NCBI GenBank assembly: GCA_049644325.1
Contig: JBARRR010000081.1
Location: 1 to 34,668 of the forward strand
Origin: DASZHA01 sp049644325
Lineage (GTDB): Bacteria; Chloroflexota; Dormibacteria; DASZGP01
Direction: 5' to 3'
Length of the DNA: 34,668 nucleotides
Translations under genes and position numbers: made by a program
Shown here: positions 28,227 to 34,640 of the stretch, one piece after another
How positions within the stretch are numbered: position 1 is the stretch's first letter
Layout: every line of letters begins with the position of its first letter
The notes under the pieces: model-generated
The model's database searches: none
Told to the model about the DNA's origin: nothing
Seen by the model: only the letters and a program-made list of their open reading frames with translations

Positions 28227-29611
28227 GCGAGCACATCATCGAGGTCGCCTACCTGGTCTCGGGTGTCCTCTTCATACTGGCGCTCCGTTGGCTGAGCGCT
28301 CCGCGAACCGCCCGGCGTGGGGTGCAGGCCGGGGAGCTGGGAATGCTGATCGCGGTCCTGGCCACCCTGATCCGGGCCGAGATCGTGAGCTACGAATGGA
28401 TCCTGGTCGGCCTCTTCGTCGGCTCGGCCATCGGCGTCCCTATGGCGCTGTTCATGCCCATGACCGCGATGCCGCAGCGGACCGCGCTCTCCCACGCCTT
28501 CGGTGCCCTGGCCGCCGCGCTGGTCGGCATCTCCGAGTATTTCCTGCAGGCCCCCCACGTCGAGCGCTTCACCATGGGGGCGCTTGGCTTTGAGGTGCTG
28601 CTCGGCAGCCTGACGTTCACCGGCAGCCTGATGGCCTTTGGCAAGCTGCAGGGGATCCTGCCCGGCCGGCCGATCGTCTACCGCGGCCAGAACGTGATCA
28701 ACCTCTCGCTGCTGGCGGTGGCGGTGGCCCTGGCGGTCTACCTCGTCGTCGACCCCAGCCAGAGCACCCTGTTCCTGGTCGTGGTGGGGCTGGCCCTGCT
28801 CTTCGGCATTTTCCTGATCATTCCCATCGGCGGCGCCGATATGCCCACCGTCATCTCCCTGCTCAACTCCTACGCCGGCCTGAGCGGGGCGGCGATGGGG
28901 TTCGCCCTCAACAACAAGGTCCTCATCATCGCCGGGGCGCTGGACGGGGCGTCTGGTTTCCTGCTGTCGCTGATCATGTCCCGCGCCATGAACCGGAGCT
29001 TCCGCAACATCATGTTCGGCGCCTTCGGCCAGGTGCAGGCGTCGACGATGGAAGCCATCGACGACCGCCCGGTGCGAAGCGGGACGGCCGAGGAGGCGGC
29101 CATGATCCTCGAGGTTGCCCGGCTGGTCATCATCGTGCCCGGCTACGGGATGGCGGTGAGCCAGGCGCAGCACAAGGTGCGGGAGCTCTCCGACCTGCTT
29201 ACCAAGCTGGGGGCCGACGTGAAGTTCGCCATCCACCCGGTGGCCGGCCGTATGCCCGGTCACATGAACGTCCTGCTGGCCGAGGCCGACGTGCCCTACG
29301 ACCAGCTGATCGAGATGGATGAGATCAACTCCGAGTTCCCGCGCGCTGACGTCGCCATCGTCATCGGCGCCAACGACGTGACCAATCCCGCCGCCAGGCA
29401 CAGCCAGGGCAGCCCCATCTATGGCATGCCCATCCTGGAGGTAGACAAGGCCCAATCCGTGATGGTGATCAAGCGCAGCATGGCGCCGGGCTTTGCCGGC
29501 ATCGAGAACGAGCTGTACTACCTGGACAAGACGATGATGCTTTTCGGGGACGGCCGAGCCGTGGCCGGCGATCTCGTCAATGAGCTATCGCGACTGCGGG
29601 TCGAAAGTTGA
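28223..29611 (+). CDS. pntB: NAD(P) transhydrogenase subunit beta (PntB)
   Basis: A 462-residue subunit with a membrane part of about eight or nine helices (residues 5-270) and a C-terminal NADP(H)-binding dIII domain. The dIII domain shows IIVPGYGMAVSQAQHKV, the ADVKFAIHPVAGRMPGHMNVLLAE stretch (core HPVAGRMPGHMNVLL), DEINSEFPRADVAIVIGAND and the late KRSMAPGFAGIENELYY (core RSMAPGFAGIEN). All are diagnostic for PntB. With PntAA/PntAB it makes NADPH from NADH using the proton gradient. The ATG overlaps the pntAB stop (ATGA). Length and motifs are complete. Confidence 0.95.
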   Translation: MSEHIIEVAYLVSGVLFILALRWLSAPRTARRGVQAGELGMLIAVLATLIRAEIVSYEWILVGLFVGSAIGVPMALFMPMTAMPQRTALSHAFGALAAALVGISEYFLQAPHVERFTMGALGFEVLLGSLTFTGSLMAFGKLQGILPGRPIVYRGQNVINLSLLAVAVALAVYLVVDPSQSTLFLVVVGLALLFGIFLIIPIGGADMPTVISLLNSYAGLSGAAMGFALNNKVLIIAGALDGASGFLLSLIMSRAMNRSFRNIMFGAFGQVQASTMEAIDDRPVRSGTAEEAAMILEVARLVIIVPGYGMAVSQAQHKVRELSDLLTKLGADVKFAIHPVAGRMPGHMNVLLAEADVPYDQLIEMDEINSEFPRADVAIVIGANDVTNPAARHSQGSPIYGMPILEVDKAQSVMVIKRSMAPGFAGIENELYYLDKTMMLFGDGRAVAGDLVNELSRLRVES

Positions 29612-29617
29612 CCGGAC

Positions 29618-29623
29618 CATAAT
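29618..29623 (+). promoter_or_regulatory. -10 box CATAAT before the CBS gene
   Basis: CATAAT matches the -10 consensus in five of six positions and ends seven bases before the ATG at 29631. It lies directly after the pntB stop and overlaps the alternative ATG at 29622. Confidence 0.45.
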
Positions 29624-29630
29624 GACGAAG

Positions 29631-30023
29631 ATGCACATAGGACCTGTCGTTAACCGGGCGGTGCTCCACGCGGCCCTCGGCGACAGCCTCGTCGAGGCCG
29701 CCCGACAGATGGATGCTCGAAAGGTTGGCTCGGCGATCGTGATGACCGAAGGGGGACCCGGCATCATCACCGAGCGCGACATCCTACGGGCGGTGGCGGC
29801 GGGCAAAGACCTCAACACCACCACGGTTGAGGAGTTCATGACCCACAACGCCATCACCGCCTTCGAGGACTGGGACCTCCGCGAGGCCGCCCAGCGGATG
29901 TCAAACGGCGGCTTTCGCCACCTGATCGTGCTCGACAGCGGTGGTCAGGTCGCAGGAGTTCTCTCCATGCGCGACCTGATGATGGCAGTGCTTACGCAGA
30001 CCAGCGAGGTCGCTTCGAAGTAG
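29631..30023 (+). CDS. CBS-domain pair protein
   Basis: A ~130-residue protein consisting of two CBS repeats: VEAARQMDARKVGSAIVM... GIITERDILRAVAAG, then VEEFMTHNAITAFEDWDL... FRHLIVLDSGGQVAGVLSMRDLMMAV (core VLDSGGQVAGVLSMRDL). Such stand-alone pairs bind adenosine nucleotides (AMP, ATP, SAM) and act as energy or redox sensors. The start at 29631 is preferred because of the CATAAT box; an ATG at 29622 in the same frame would add three residues (MTK). It follows the pnt operon by 19 bases, and a role in sensing nucleotide state next to transhydrogenase is an attractive inference. Confidence 0.85.
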   Translation: MHIGPVVNRAVLHAALGDSLVEAARQMDARKVGSAIVMTEGGPGIITERDILRAVAAGKDLNTTTVEEFMTHNAITAFEDWDLREAAQRMSNGGFRHLIVLDSGGQVAGVLSMRDLMMAVLTQTSEVASK

Positions 30024-30034
30024 ATCCAGGCGGC

Positions 30035-30712
30035 CTAGCCGGCGGCGCCCCGCGCAGGCGCCTCAAAGTCGGACCGGGTGAGCTGGAGCACGTCCGCGAT
30101 CGATGCCAGCTCGATGTCGGCGATGGGGTCGTCTTTGTGCGATTCGCGCGCGTACTTCCCCTGGTGGACATGCACGGTGACGATGTCGGAGTTCATGTCC
30201 GCCTTGGCCGCCTCCAGGATCGCCGGCTTGTCGTCGATGAGGACGTAGAGGTCGGCTGGAATCCGCCGCCGGACATCCGCCAGCCGCCGCTCCTTGTGGA
30301 CGTAGATGAGGACACGGTCCTCGACTGCCGCCGCCAGCCCGGCGCGCGCGATCTTGGCCGGTTGGAAGACCGGGTCCCCGTCTGACACGATGGCGATCGT
30401 CCCCAGGCCCCGCAGGTGCTCGAGGACATCCATAGCCCCCGCATAGAGGCACTCCTCGAAGGGGTAGAAGAGCACCGCCGCGGCCAGCTCCGCGAAGCGC
30501 AGCATCCCGGGACTGGCCTGGCGGAAGCGCTGGAGGGTCACGGGCAGGTCGACATAGTCGAGCTCCCCACGCACCCGCTCGTACTCTTCCCAGAACCTGG
30601 GCGCGTAGTCCGTTCCGCCGTAGCGAAGGATCCGTTCCTCGAGGTCGGCCTTGACCTTGTCGTTGTTGATCAGGGTGTTGTCGACATCGAGCAGGAAGGC
30701 GATCTGGGTCAC
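30035..30712 (-). CDS. HAD superfamily hydrolase
   Basis: A 225-residue HAD-fold phosphatase-like protein. Motif I is D9-V-D11-N-T-L, with nucleophile D9 and acid D11. Motif II is the serine in IAIVSDGD, and motif IV is LIDDKPAIL. A helical cap lies between motif I and II (RFWEEYERVRGELDYVDLP). The family hydrolyses small phosphorylated metabolites; the substrate is unknown. The GTG start overlaps the stop of the upstream DUF2090 gene (GTGA), so the two are coupled and probably act in one pathway, perhaps on a sugar phosphate. The 3' end faces the CBS gene with an 11-base gap. Confidence 0.86.
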   Translation of the reverse strand: MTQIAFLLDVDNTLINNDKVKADLEERILRYGGTDYAPRFWEEYERVRGELDYVDLPVTLQRFRQASPGMLRFAELAAAVLFYPFEECLYAGAMDVLEHLRGLGTIAIVSDGDPVFQPAKIARAGLAAAVEDRVLIYVHKERRLADVRRRIPADLYVLIDDKPAILEAAKADMNSDIVTVHVHQGKYARESHKDDPIADIELASIADVLQLTRSDFEAPARGAAG

Positions 30713-31635
30713 ACCGGTCGCGCCTCCAGGGCAGCGGTGGCGTAAACCTCGATCTCGCGCAGGTAGCGGGTGGCGATGCGCTCCTCCGCGACCACAGCGC
30801 TGATGTCCCCCGCGAGCAGCGCCTTGAGGGGCTCGAACCAGATCGTGCGCCCGACGGCGAAGCCACAGAAACCGTTGGCCCCGGCGCCGACTCGGAGCCA
30901 CTCCTCGACCTGTGCCTCATCGGCGCCTCGGCCCAGGACGATGCAGCGCACGTGCTCGCGGCCGTCGATGCGGGCCTGCGCCGCGATCTCCTCGCAGTCT
31001 TGGCGACGGTACAGGCCTTCGATCTTCCAGACGTCCGGCTCGACGCCTGCCTGCTGCAGCTCGGCGACGGCTTGGACCACCAGCGCCGGGCGGCGATTGT
31101 GATCGAAGGCCTCGACGCTGGCCGGCTCCTGCACCTGCTCGGCCGTCGGGGGTACCAGCAGCTCGAAAAGGAACTGGTATCGGGGGCGCTGCGCCAGCCA
31201 GACGCTCAGCTCTTTCAGCCGGGCGGCCTGCCGGGCATTCAGCTCCCGGTCGCCCTCCGGGTTGTAGCGGACCAGGACTTTGACGTAATCGGGTTCAAAG
31301 GCGTCGATATGCTGGTCCCAATCGGGGTATTCGAACTTGAACTCATCCTGCCCGCTGAGCTCGGCCGGCATGGCGAGGATGTGGCCTCCGCTCTTCGCGG
31401 CCCTGGCGACCTTCGCCCCAATCTCCTCGTCGACCAGGATTCCAGCTGACACCGGCGGGGCCCCCCGGGCCAGCGCCAGCTGGTAGCCGGAGAAGATCGT
31501 TTGCTTCGCCGCGGCAAGTCGGGCACGGGCGGCTTCGTCAGGCGACCCCTCGATCCCGAAGAGGTCCTCCTCGAACGACCCCCGGTGATCGAACGCCAGC
31601 AGGTACAGGGGCGGCCGGGTTTCCCGTGTCGTCAC
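30709..31635 (-). CDS. DUF2090 (IolC C-terminal-like aldolase) protein
   Basis: A 308-residue protein. It begins LYLLAFDHRGSFEEDLFG; the FDHR motif (15-18) is the signature of DUF2090, the domain fused to the kinase IolC in some inositol-degrading bacteria and related to 2-deoxy-5-keto-gluconate-6-phosphate aldolase. Further class I aldolase-like strands are GILVDEEIGAKVARAAK, YVKVLVRYNPEG, PDVWKIEGL (candidate Schiff-base lysine) and CIVLGRGADEAQVEEWL, then GFCGFAVGRTIW. No other inositol gene is present, so the true substrate may be a different sugar phosphate. The GTG start has TAGACT five bases upstream. The HAD gene is coupled to its stop. Confidence 0.78.
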   Translation of the reverse strand: MTTRETRPPLYLLAFDHRGSFEEDLFGIEGSPDEAARARLAAAKQTIFSGYQLALARGAPPVSAGILVDEEIGAKVARAAKSGGHILAMPAELSGQDEFKFEYPDWDQHIDAFEPDYVKVLVRYNPEGDRELNARQAARLKELSVWLAQRPRYQFLFELLVPPTAEQVQEPASVEAFDHNRRPALVVQAVAELQQAGVEPDVWKIEGLYRRQDCEEIAAQARIDGREHVRCIVLGRGADEAQVEEWLRVGAGANGFCGFAVGRTIWFEPLKALLAGDISAVVAEERIATRYLREIEVYATAALEARPV

Positions 31636-31640
31636 GCTTC

Positions 31641-31646
31641 AGTCTA
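31641..31646 (-). promoter_or_regulatory. -10 box TAGACT before the DUF2090 gene
   Basis: On the minus strand TAGACT is followed by five bases (GAAGC) and the GTG at 31635. The spacing is one base shorter than in the other leaderless candidates. Confidence 0.4.
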
Positions 31647-31659
31647 CGAAGCGTTCACC

Positions 31660-32715
31660 TCAGCGCGACTTGCGATACCGCCGACCCGCCGTGGCGAACA
31701 TCACAACACCGAAGAGGATCAGGCCAGCGCCGACGATGAAGTGGCCAAGCAGGAGACCACGCCCGGTGTTCGGGGTGCTGACGTCAGGTGGAGCTGCCGT
31801 CACCGGGATTCGTGGGGATGGCGAGGCACTCGGCGTACCGGGCGATCCGGCTGTCGGCCCGCCCACCGACGGTGTTGACCCGGGCGGCTGGCTGAGCGAA
31901 GTCCCGGTGTCGGGGCCAGCGGGCGACCCCAGAGACGGGCTCGACGATGGAGTCCCACTGGAGTTGCCCGACGAGCTGGAGCCACAGCCGGTGGGAAGGG
32001 AGATGACGTTGGTGTCCAGGGTCACCGCGCCGTTGCGGGCCAGGGCCCGGCCGCCGGGGATGTTGGCTCCAGTGTTGAGCGTGATGCTGGTGAGGGCCAT
32101 GAGGTTCCCCCGGAACGTGGTTGCCGTCCCCAGCGTCGCCGAGCTTCCGATCTGCCACCAGACGTCGCACTCGGACGCACCGTTGACGAGGCTGACCGAA
32201 GCCGCGCTGGCGGTGGTGAGGGTGCTGCCTATCTGGAAGATGAAGACGGCGTGGGTGGCGCCCTGGCCGTCGAGCGTCAGTGGCCCGGTGAGCTGCGCCG
32301 AGGAGGAGAAGTGGTAGACGCCAGGAGTCAGCAGCTTGTTCCCCAGGTCCTGGCCGGTGAGGTCCTGCGTTACCGGCTGGCCGGCCGCCGAGTTGTACGC
32401 GGTCGTCAGGTCTAGCTGAGCCTGAGCGGCGACGGCATCACTCTGGTGCAGCGCTCCGTTGAGCACCAGCGGCGGGTACCCGGTTACTGAAGTGCCCGGC
32501 CAGACGCCCAGGTTGCCGTTGAGCACGCTGGGGCCGGTGTTGGTGACGGCGCTGCCGCCAAGGACTGCGAAGCTGGAGGCGGTTCCAAGGCCCGGGTCGG
32601 TTGCGGCCAGCGCGGTGCTCCAGGATCCGGCGATCCCCAGGGCAAGGACTGACAGAAACAGGAGGTAGGTGCGAGCTCGGCGGAGTCGCACGACTGGAAA
32701 TGCGGTGCAGGCCAT
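31660..32715 (-). CDS. Ice-binding-like (DUF3494) surface protein with sortase-like anchor
   Basis: A 351-residue secreted protein. Residues 1-37 are a signal peptide (RLRRARTYLLFLSVLALGIAG, cut after ALA). Residues 40-243 form a DUF3494 beta-solenoid domain: SSFAVLGGSAVTNTGPSVL, GNLGVWPGTSVTGY, GVYHFSSSAQLTGPLTLDG, AVFIFQIGSTLTTASAAS and NLMALTSITLNTGANIPGGRALA-NGAVTL (core ITLNTGANIPGGRALA). Many DUF3494 proteins bind ice, but some do not. Residues 245-312 are a Ser/Pro/Gly linker. TPNTG (314-318) is followed by a hydrophobic helix (321-343) and RRYRKSR, the layout of an LPXTG-type sorting signal. ATG at 32715 has GGAG at the right distance (GAGAGGAGCAATCTC-ATG). No sortase gene is in the window. 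Confidence 0.87.
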   Translation of the reverse strand: MACTAFPVVRLRRARTYLLFLSVLALGIAGSWSTALAATDPGLGTASSFAVLGGSAVTNTGPSVLNGNLGVWPGTSVTGYPPLVLNGALHQSDAVAAQAQLDLTTAYNSAAGQPVTQDLTGQDLGNKLLTPGVYHFSSSAQLTGPLTLDGQGATHAVFIFQIGSTLTTASAASVSLVNGASECDVWWQIGSSATLGTATTFRGNLMALTSITLNTGANIPGGRALARNGAVTLDTNVISLPTGCGSSSSGNSSGTPSSSPSLGSPAGPDTGTSLSQPPGSTPSVGGPTAGSPGTPSASPSPRIPVTAAPPDVSTPNTGRGLLLGHFIVGAGLILFGVVMFATAGRRYRKSR

Positions 32716-32771
32716 GAGATTGCTCCTCTCCGTTCTTGACGGAAGGTCCCTCTCAGCTTTCGGCTTGTGCA

Positions 32772-32786
32772 CCGCCCGGCGGGCGG
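32772..32786 (-). repeat. GC-rich hairpin in the ice-binding gene leader
   Basis: CCGCCC-GGC-GGGCGG is a 6-bp inverted repeat with a 3-base loop, 57 bases or more upstream of the start codon. Confidence 0.5.
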
Positions 32787-32814
32787 GCTGTCGGAGATCC
32801 TCAACCACCGTCGC

Positions 32815-32846
32815 ACCTTTTTGTCAGTCCGGGACTCACAAAAGGT
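32815..32846 (-). promoter_or_regulatory. Long imperfect hairpin in the ice-binding gene leader
   Basis: On the minus strand ACCTTTTGTGAGTCC faces GGACTGACAAAAAGGT. The pairing covers about 14 bp with one bulged base and one mismatch. It lies ~100 bases before the ATG. It could be an operator, a mRNA-stabilising stem or part of an RNA switch; no known riboswitch class was recognised. Confidence 0.45.
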
Positions 32847-32870
32847 ACCGACTGTGTACACCGCAGCGTG

Positions 32871-32887
32871 CCGGCCTTGTGCCGGCC
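32871..32887. repeat. GCCGGCC direct/inverted repeat
   Basis: CCGGCC occurs twice separated by TTGTG (within TGCCGGCC-TTG-TGCCGGCC at 32869-32887). Because GCCGGC is its own complement, the pair is both a direct repeat and a 6-bp hairpin. Confidence 0.4.
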
Positions 32888-32919
32888 AAAGCGATGCGGT
32901 GGGTTCGATCTCCGGAGCA

Positions 32920-32953
32920 GGACGACCCGGCAGGCACACTAGCCGGGTCGTCC
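32920..32953 (-). terminator. Strong GC hairpin after the DUF4242 gene
   Basis: GGACGACCCGG (32920-32930) and CCGGGTCGTCC (32943-32953) form a perfect 11-bp stem with a 12-base loop, starting 9 bases after the DUF4242 stop. There is no T-run on either strand, so it is terminator-like or an RNA end-protecting stem. Confidence 0.65.
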
Positions 32954-32962
32954 CGTCAGCGT

Positions 32963-33214
32963 TCAGGCTCCTTCCTGGACCTCGATGATTTCGTCCGCGA
33001 CCAGGCCATGCGCCTCCCGGTGCACAGCCACGGCCGCTTCCTTGGTCGGCGCCTCGACCAGGCAGAAGACCTTGCCGCTGCCCTCGTCGAACCAGTACTT
33101 GACATAGTTCACCCCGTACTGGTCCTGCACGCCCAGGTCTTTCTGGTGGGCTCCGGCGACCGCCTCTGCGGTTAGTCCCTCGATCTTGTTGTGGTAGTCC
33201 ATGTACAGCGGCAT
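32963..33214 (-). CDS. DUF4242 / SCO4226-type nickel-binding small protein
   Basis: An 83-residue protein: MPLYMDYHNKIEGLTAEAV, AHQKDLGVQDQYGVNYVKYWFDEG, KVFCLVEAPTKEAAVAVHREAHGLVADEI (core FCLVEAPTKEAAVAVHREA). This is the pattern of DUF4242, which includes the Streptomyces protein SCO4226 described as nickel-binding. The fold is ferredoxin-like, dimeric. The conserved His (H22, H65, H68) and Cys could be ligands; this is inference. The start ATG follows GAGG nine bases upstream. It is monocistronic, with a strong hairpin after the stop. Confidence 0.83.
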   Translation of the reverse strand: MPLYMDYHNKIEGLTAEAVAGAHQKDLGVQDQYGVNYVKYWFDEGSGKVFCLVEAPTKEAAVAVHREAHGLVADEIIEVQEGA

Positions 33215-33251
33215 TTGCGTTACCTCGTTACGTTTGGTTCCGACCCGCTGC

Positions 33252-33461
33252 CTAGCAGGCCTTGCGCTGGTCGAGCCGCAGGCAATCGTTCTGACTGCCG
33301 GGCTGGCTGCTCGTGACCTGGACGACGCGTCCGGGACCGCTCACCACGGTCTGCGCTTTCAGGGAGTAACCAACGACGCCGCTGCCGAGCAGCGCCGCGG
33401 CGATAGCGACAGTGGCCGCCGCGCGGGTTGGGAACTGGCTGACCTGTAGCCGAGCTTGCAT
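33252..33461 (-). CDS. Small single-pass membrane or secreted protein, unknown
   Basis: A 69-residue protein with a basic N-terminus, one hydrophobic stretch at residues ~13-33 (AAATVAIAAALLGSGVVGY) and a polar tail with two cysteines (C60 and C69, the last residue). It could be a signal anchor with a short extracytoplasmic domain. I recognise no family. Coding is supported by a strong GGAGG (GAGGAGGTCTCAGAG-ATG) at proper distance and the hydrophobic pattern. The gene lies 37 bases upstream of the DUF4242 gene on the same strand and may be cotranscribed with it. Confidence 0.6.
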   Translation of the reverse strand: MQARLQVSQFPTRAAATVAIAAALLGSGVVGYSLKAQTVVSGPGRVVQVTSSQPGSQNDCLRLDQRKAC

Positions 33462-33544
33462 CTCTGAGACCTCCTCTTCATTTGTCGGACCAGATTCCGA
33501 CTGAGCTCAACGTAGAGGAGGCAAGGGTCGGCCCAAATCGGGAG

Positions 33545-33599
33545 GATTCCCTATGTTGGCGTAAGCGATTCCCCATCCTTGCGGGGTCAAACGCCATAG
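33545..33599. promoter_or_regulatory. Nested inverted repeat and GATTCCC direct repeats between divergent genes
   Basis: CTAT (33551-33554) pairs with ATAG (33596-33599), GGCGT (33558-33562) with ACGCC (33591-33595), and CCCC (33571-33574) with GGGG (33583-33586), giving one long interrupted stem. GATTCCC also occurs at 33545-33551 and 33567-33573, 22 bases apart (about two helical turns), and GATTCC again at 33493. These features fit a regulator-binding region or structured RNA; no class is recognised. Confidence 0.35.
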
Positions 33600-33621
33600 C
33601 CCACCGCCGCGACCGCTGAAT

Positions 33622-33642
33622 AATGTAAACAGCGCAAACATT
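33622..33642 (+). promoter_or_regulatory. Possible operator before the quinone-oxidoreductase-like gene
   Basis: AATGT and ACATT flank an 11-base centre (AAACAGCGCAA), forming a partial dyad 30 bases before the ATG. TAATGT (33621-33626) could be the -10 box. A TetR-like regulator site is possible. Confidence 0.3.
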
Positions 33643-33671
33643 CTGATTGGTCGTGAGGAGGGTGCTGGGTG

Positions 33672-34640
33672 ATGAAGGCGGCAGTGATCCATGAAACCGG
33701 CGGGCCGGAGGTGCTCCGCTATGAGGAAGTCCCCGATCCTCCGTGCCCGGAGGGCTGCGTCGTCGTGGATGCCGAGGCGATCAGCATCGAGGGAGGCGAC
33801 CTGCTCGCGCGCGCCTCGGGGGAGCTGGCCGGGGTACCACATGTCGTCGGATACCTGAGCGCCGGGACCGTGAGCGCGGTCGCCCCCGGCGTCGAGGGAC
33901 GCGCCGTTGGCGACCGGGTGGTCGCCTTGAATGCCTTCGGATCGCACGCCGAGAGGCGAGCGGTCTTCGCGCTGACGACCTGGCCGATCCCTGCCGGTCT
34001 GGATGTCGAACGTGCGGTGTGCGTGCCGGTCGCCTTCGGTACCGCATACGAGTGCCTGTTCACTGCCGGGAACCTCGCCGAGGGCCAGACCGTCCTGATC
34101 CACGCCGGAGCCGGCGGCCTCGGGATGGCCGCGATCCAGCTCGCCAAGGGCGCGGGCGCCACCGTGATCGCCACCGCCTCCAGCGACGAGAAGCTCGAGC
34201 GGCTCAAAGCGCTCGGACTCGACCACGGCATCAACTACGCGACCGAGAGCTTCGTCGAGCGCACCAACCAGCTGACCGATTCGCGCGGCGTGGACATCGT
34301 CCTCGACTCAATCGGTGGCCAGAATCTCGTCGACAGCGTCGGCGTGCTCGCCTACCGGGGGACGCTCGTCAGCGTCGGGGTCGCCGGCCGGGCAGGCTCG
34401 GCGATCGAGGCGCGGTCGCTCTGGGCGCGTAACAACACTCTGCGGGGTGTCTATCTCGGCGGGGCAATCCTGCCCGAGTACGCCCGAATCCATCCGATGA
34501 TCGGCGACATGCTCGAGCGCGTTGCAAGCGGTGAGCTCCAGGTCGAGATCGATCGTTCGTTTCCGCTCGCCGATGCCGCAGCCGCGCACGAATACGCTGA
34601 GAGCCGCAAGGCGTTCGGCCGCATCGTCATCACGCCCTAG
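33672..34640 (+). CDS. Zinc-free medium-chain oxidoreductase, quinone oxidoreductase type
   Basis: A 322-residue MDR-superfamily enzyme. The N-terminal GroES-like part starts MKAAVIHETGGPEVLRYEEV and has GYLSAGTVSAVAPGV. The NADPH-binding domain has the H-A-G-A-G-G-L-G motif followed by AAIQLAKGAGATVIAT and VDIVLDSIGG. The catalytic-zinc ligands of alcohol dehydrogenases are lacking, as in quinone oxidoreductase (QOR) and enoyl reductases. The likely reaction is NADPH-dependent reduction of a quinone or an alpha,beta-unsaturated carbonyl. ATG at 33672 is preferred (MKAAVIHE is the usual beginning), with GAGGAGGG at 33655-33662; a GTG one codon earlier is possible. The end ARKAFGRIVITP-like (SRKAFGRIVITP) is complete, so the gene is not truncated. 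Confidence 0.9.
   Translation: MKAAVIHETGGPEVLRYEEVPDPPCPEGCVVVDAEAISIEGGDLLARASGELAGVPHVVGYLSAGTVSAVAPGVEGRAVGDRVVALNAFGSHAERRAVFALTTWPIPAGLDVERAVCVPVAFGTAYECLFTAGNLAEGQTVLIHAGAGGLGMAAIQLAKGAGATVIATASSDEKLERLKALGLDHGINYATESFVERTNQLTDSRGVDIVLDSIGGQNLVDSVGVLAYRGTLVSVGVAGRAGSAIEARSLWARNNTLRGVYLGGAILPEYARIHPMIGDMLERVASGELQVEIDRSFPLADAAAAHEYAESRKAFGRIVITP

Noticed and set aside
27908..29455. A 515-residue open frame opposite pntAB and pntB
   Set aside because: Composition is His/Gln/Gly/Asp-rich shadow sequence; the plus-strand transhydrogenase genes are unmistakable.
32716..32960. Cyclic-di-GMP or other known riboswitch before the ice-binding gene
   Set aside because: The conserved core of the GEMM class could not be found on either strand; only generic hairpins are visible.
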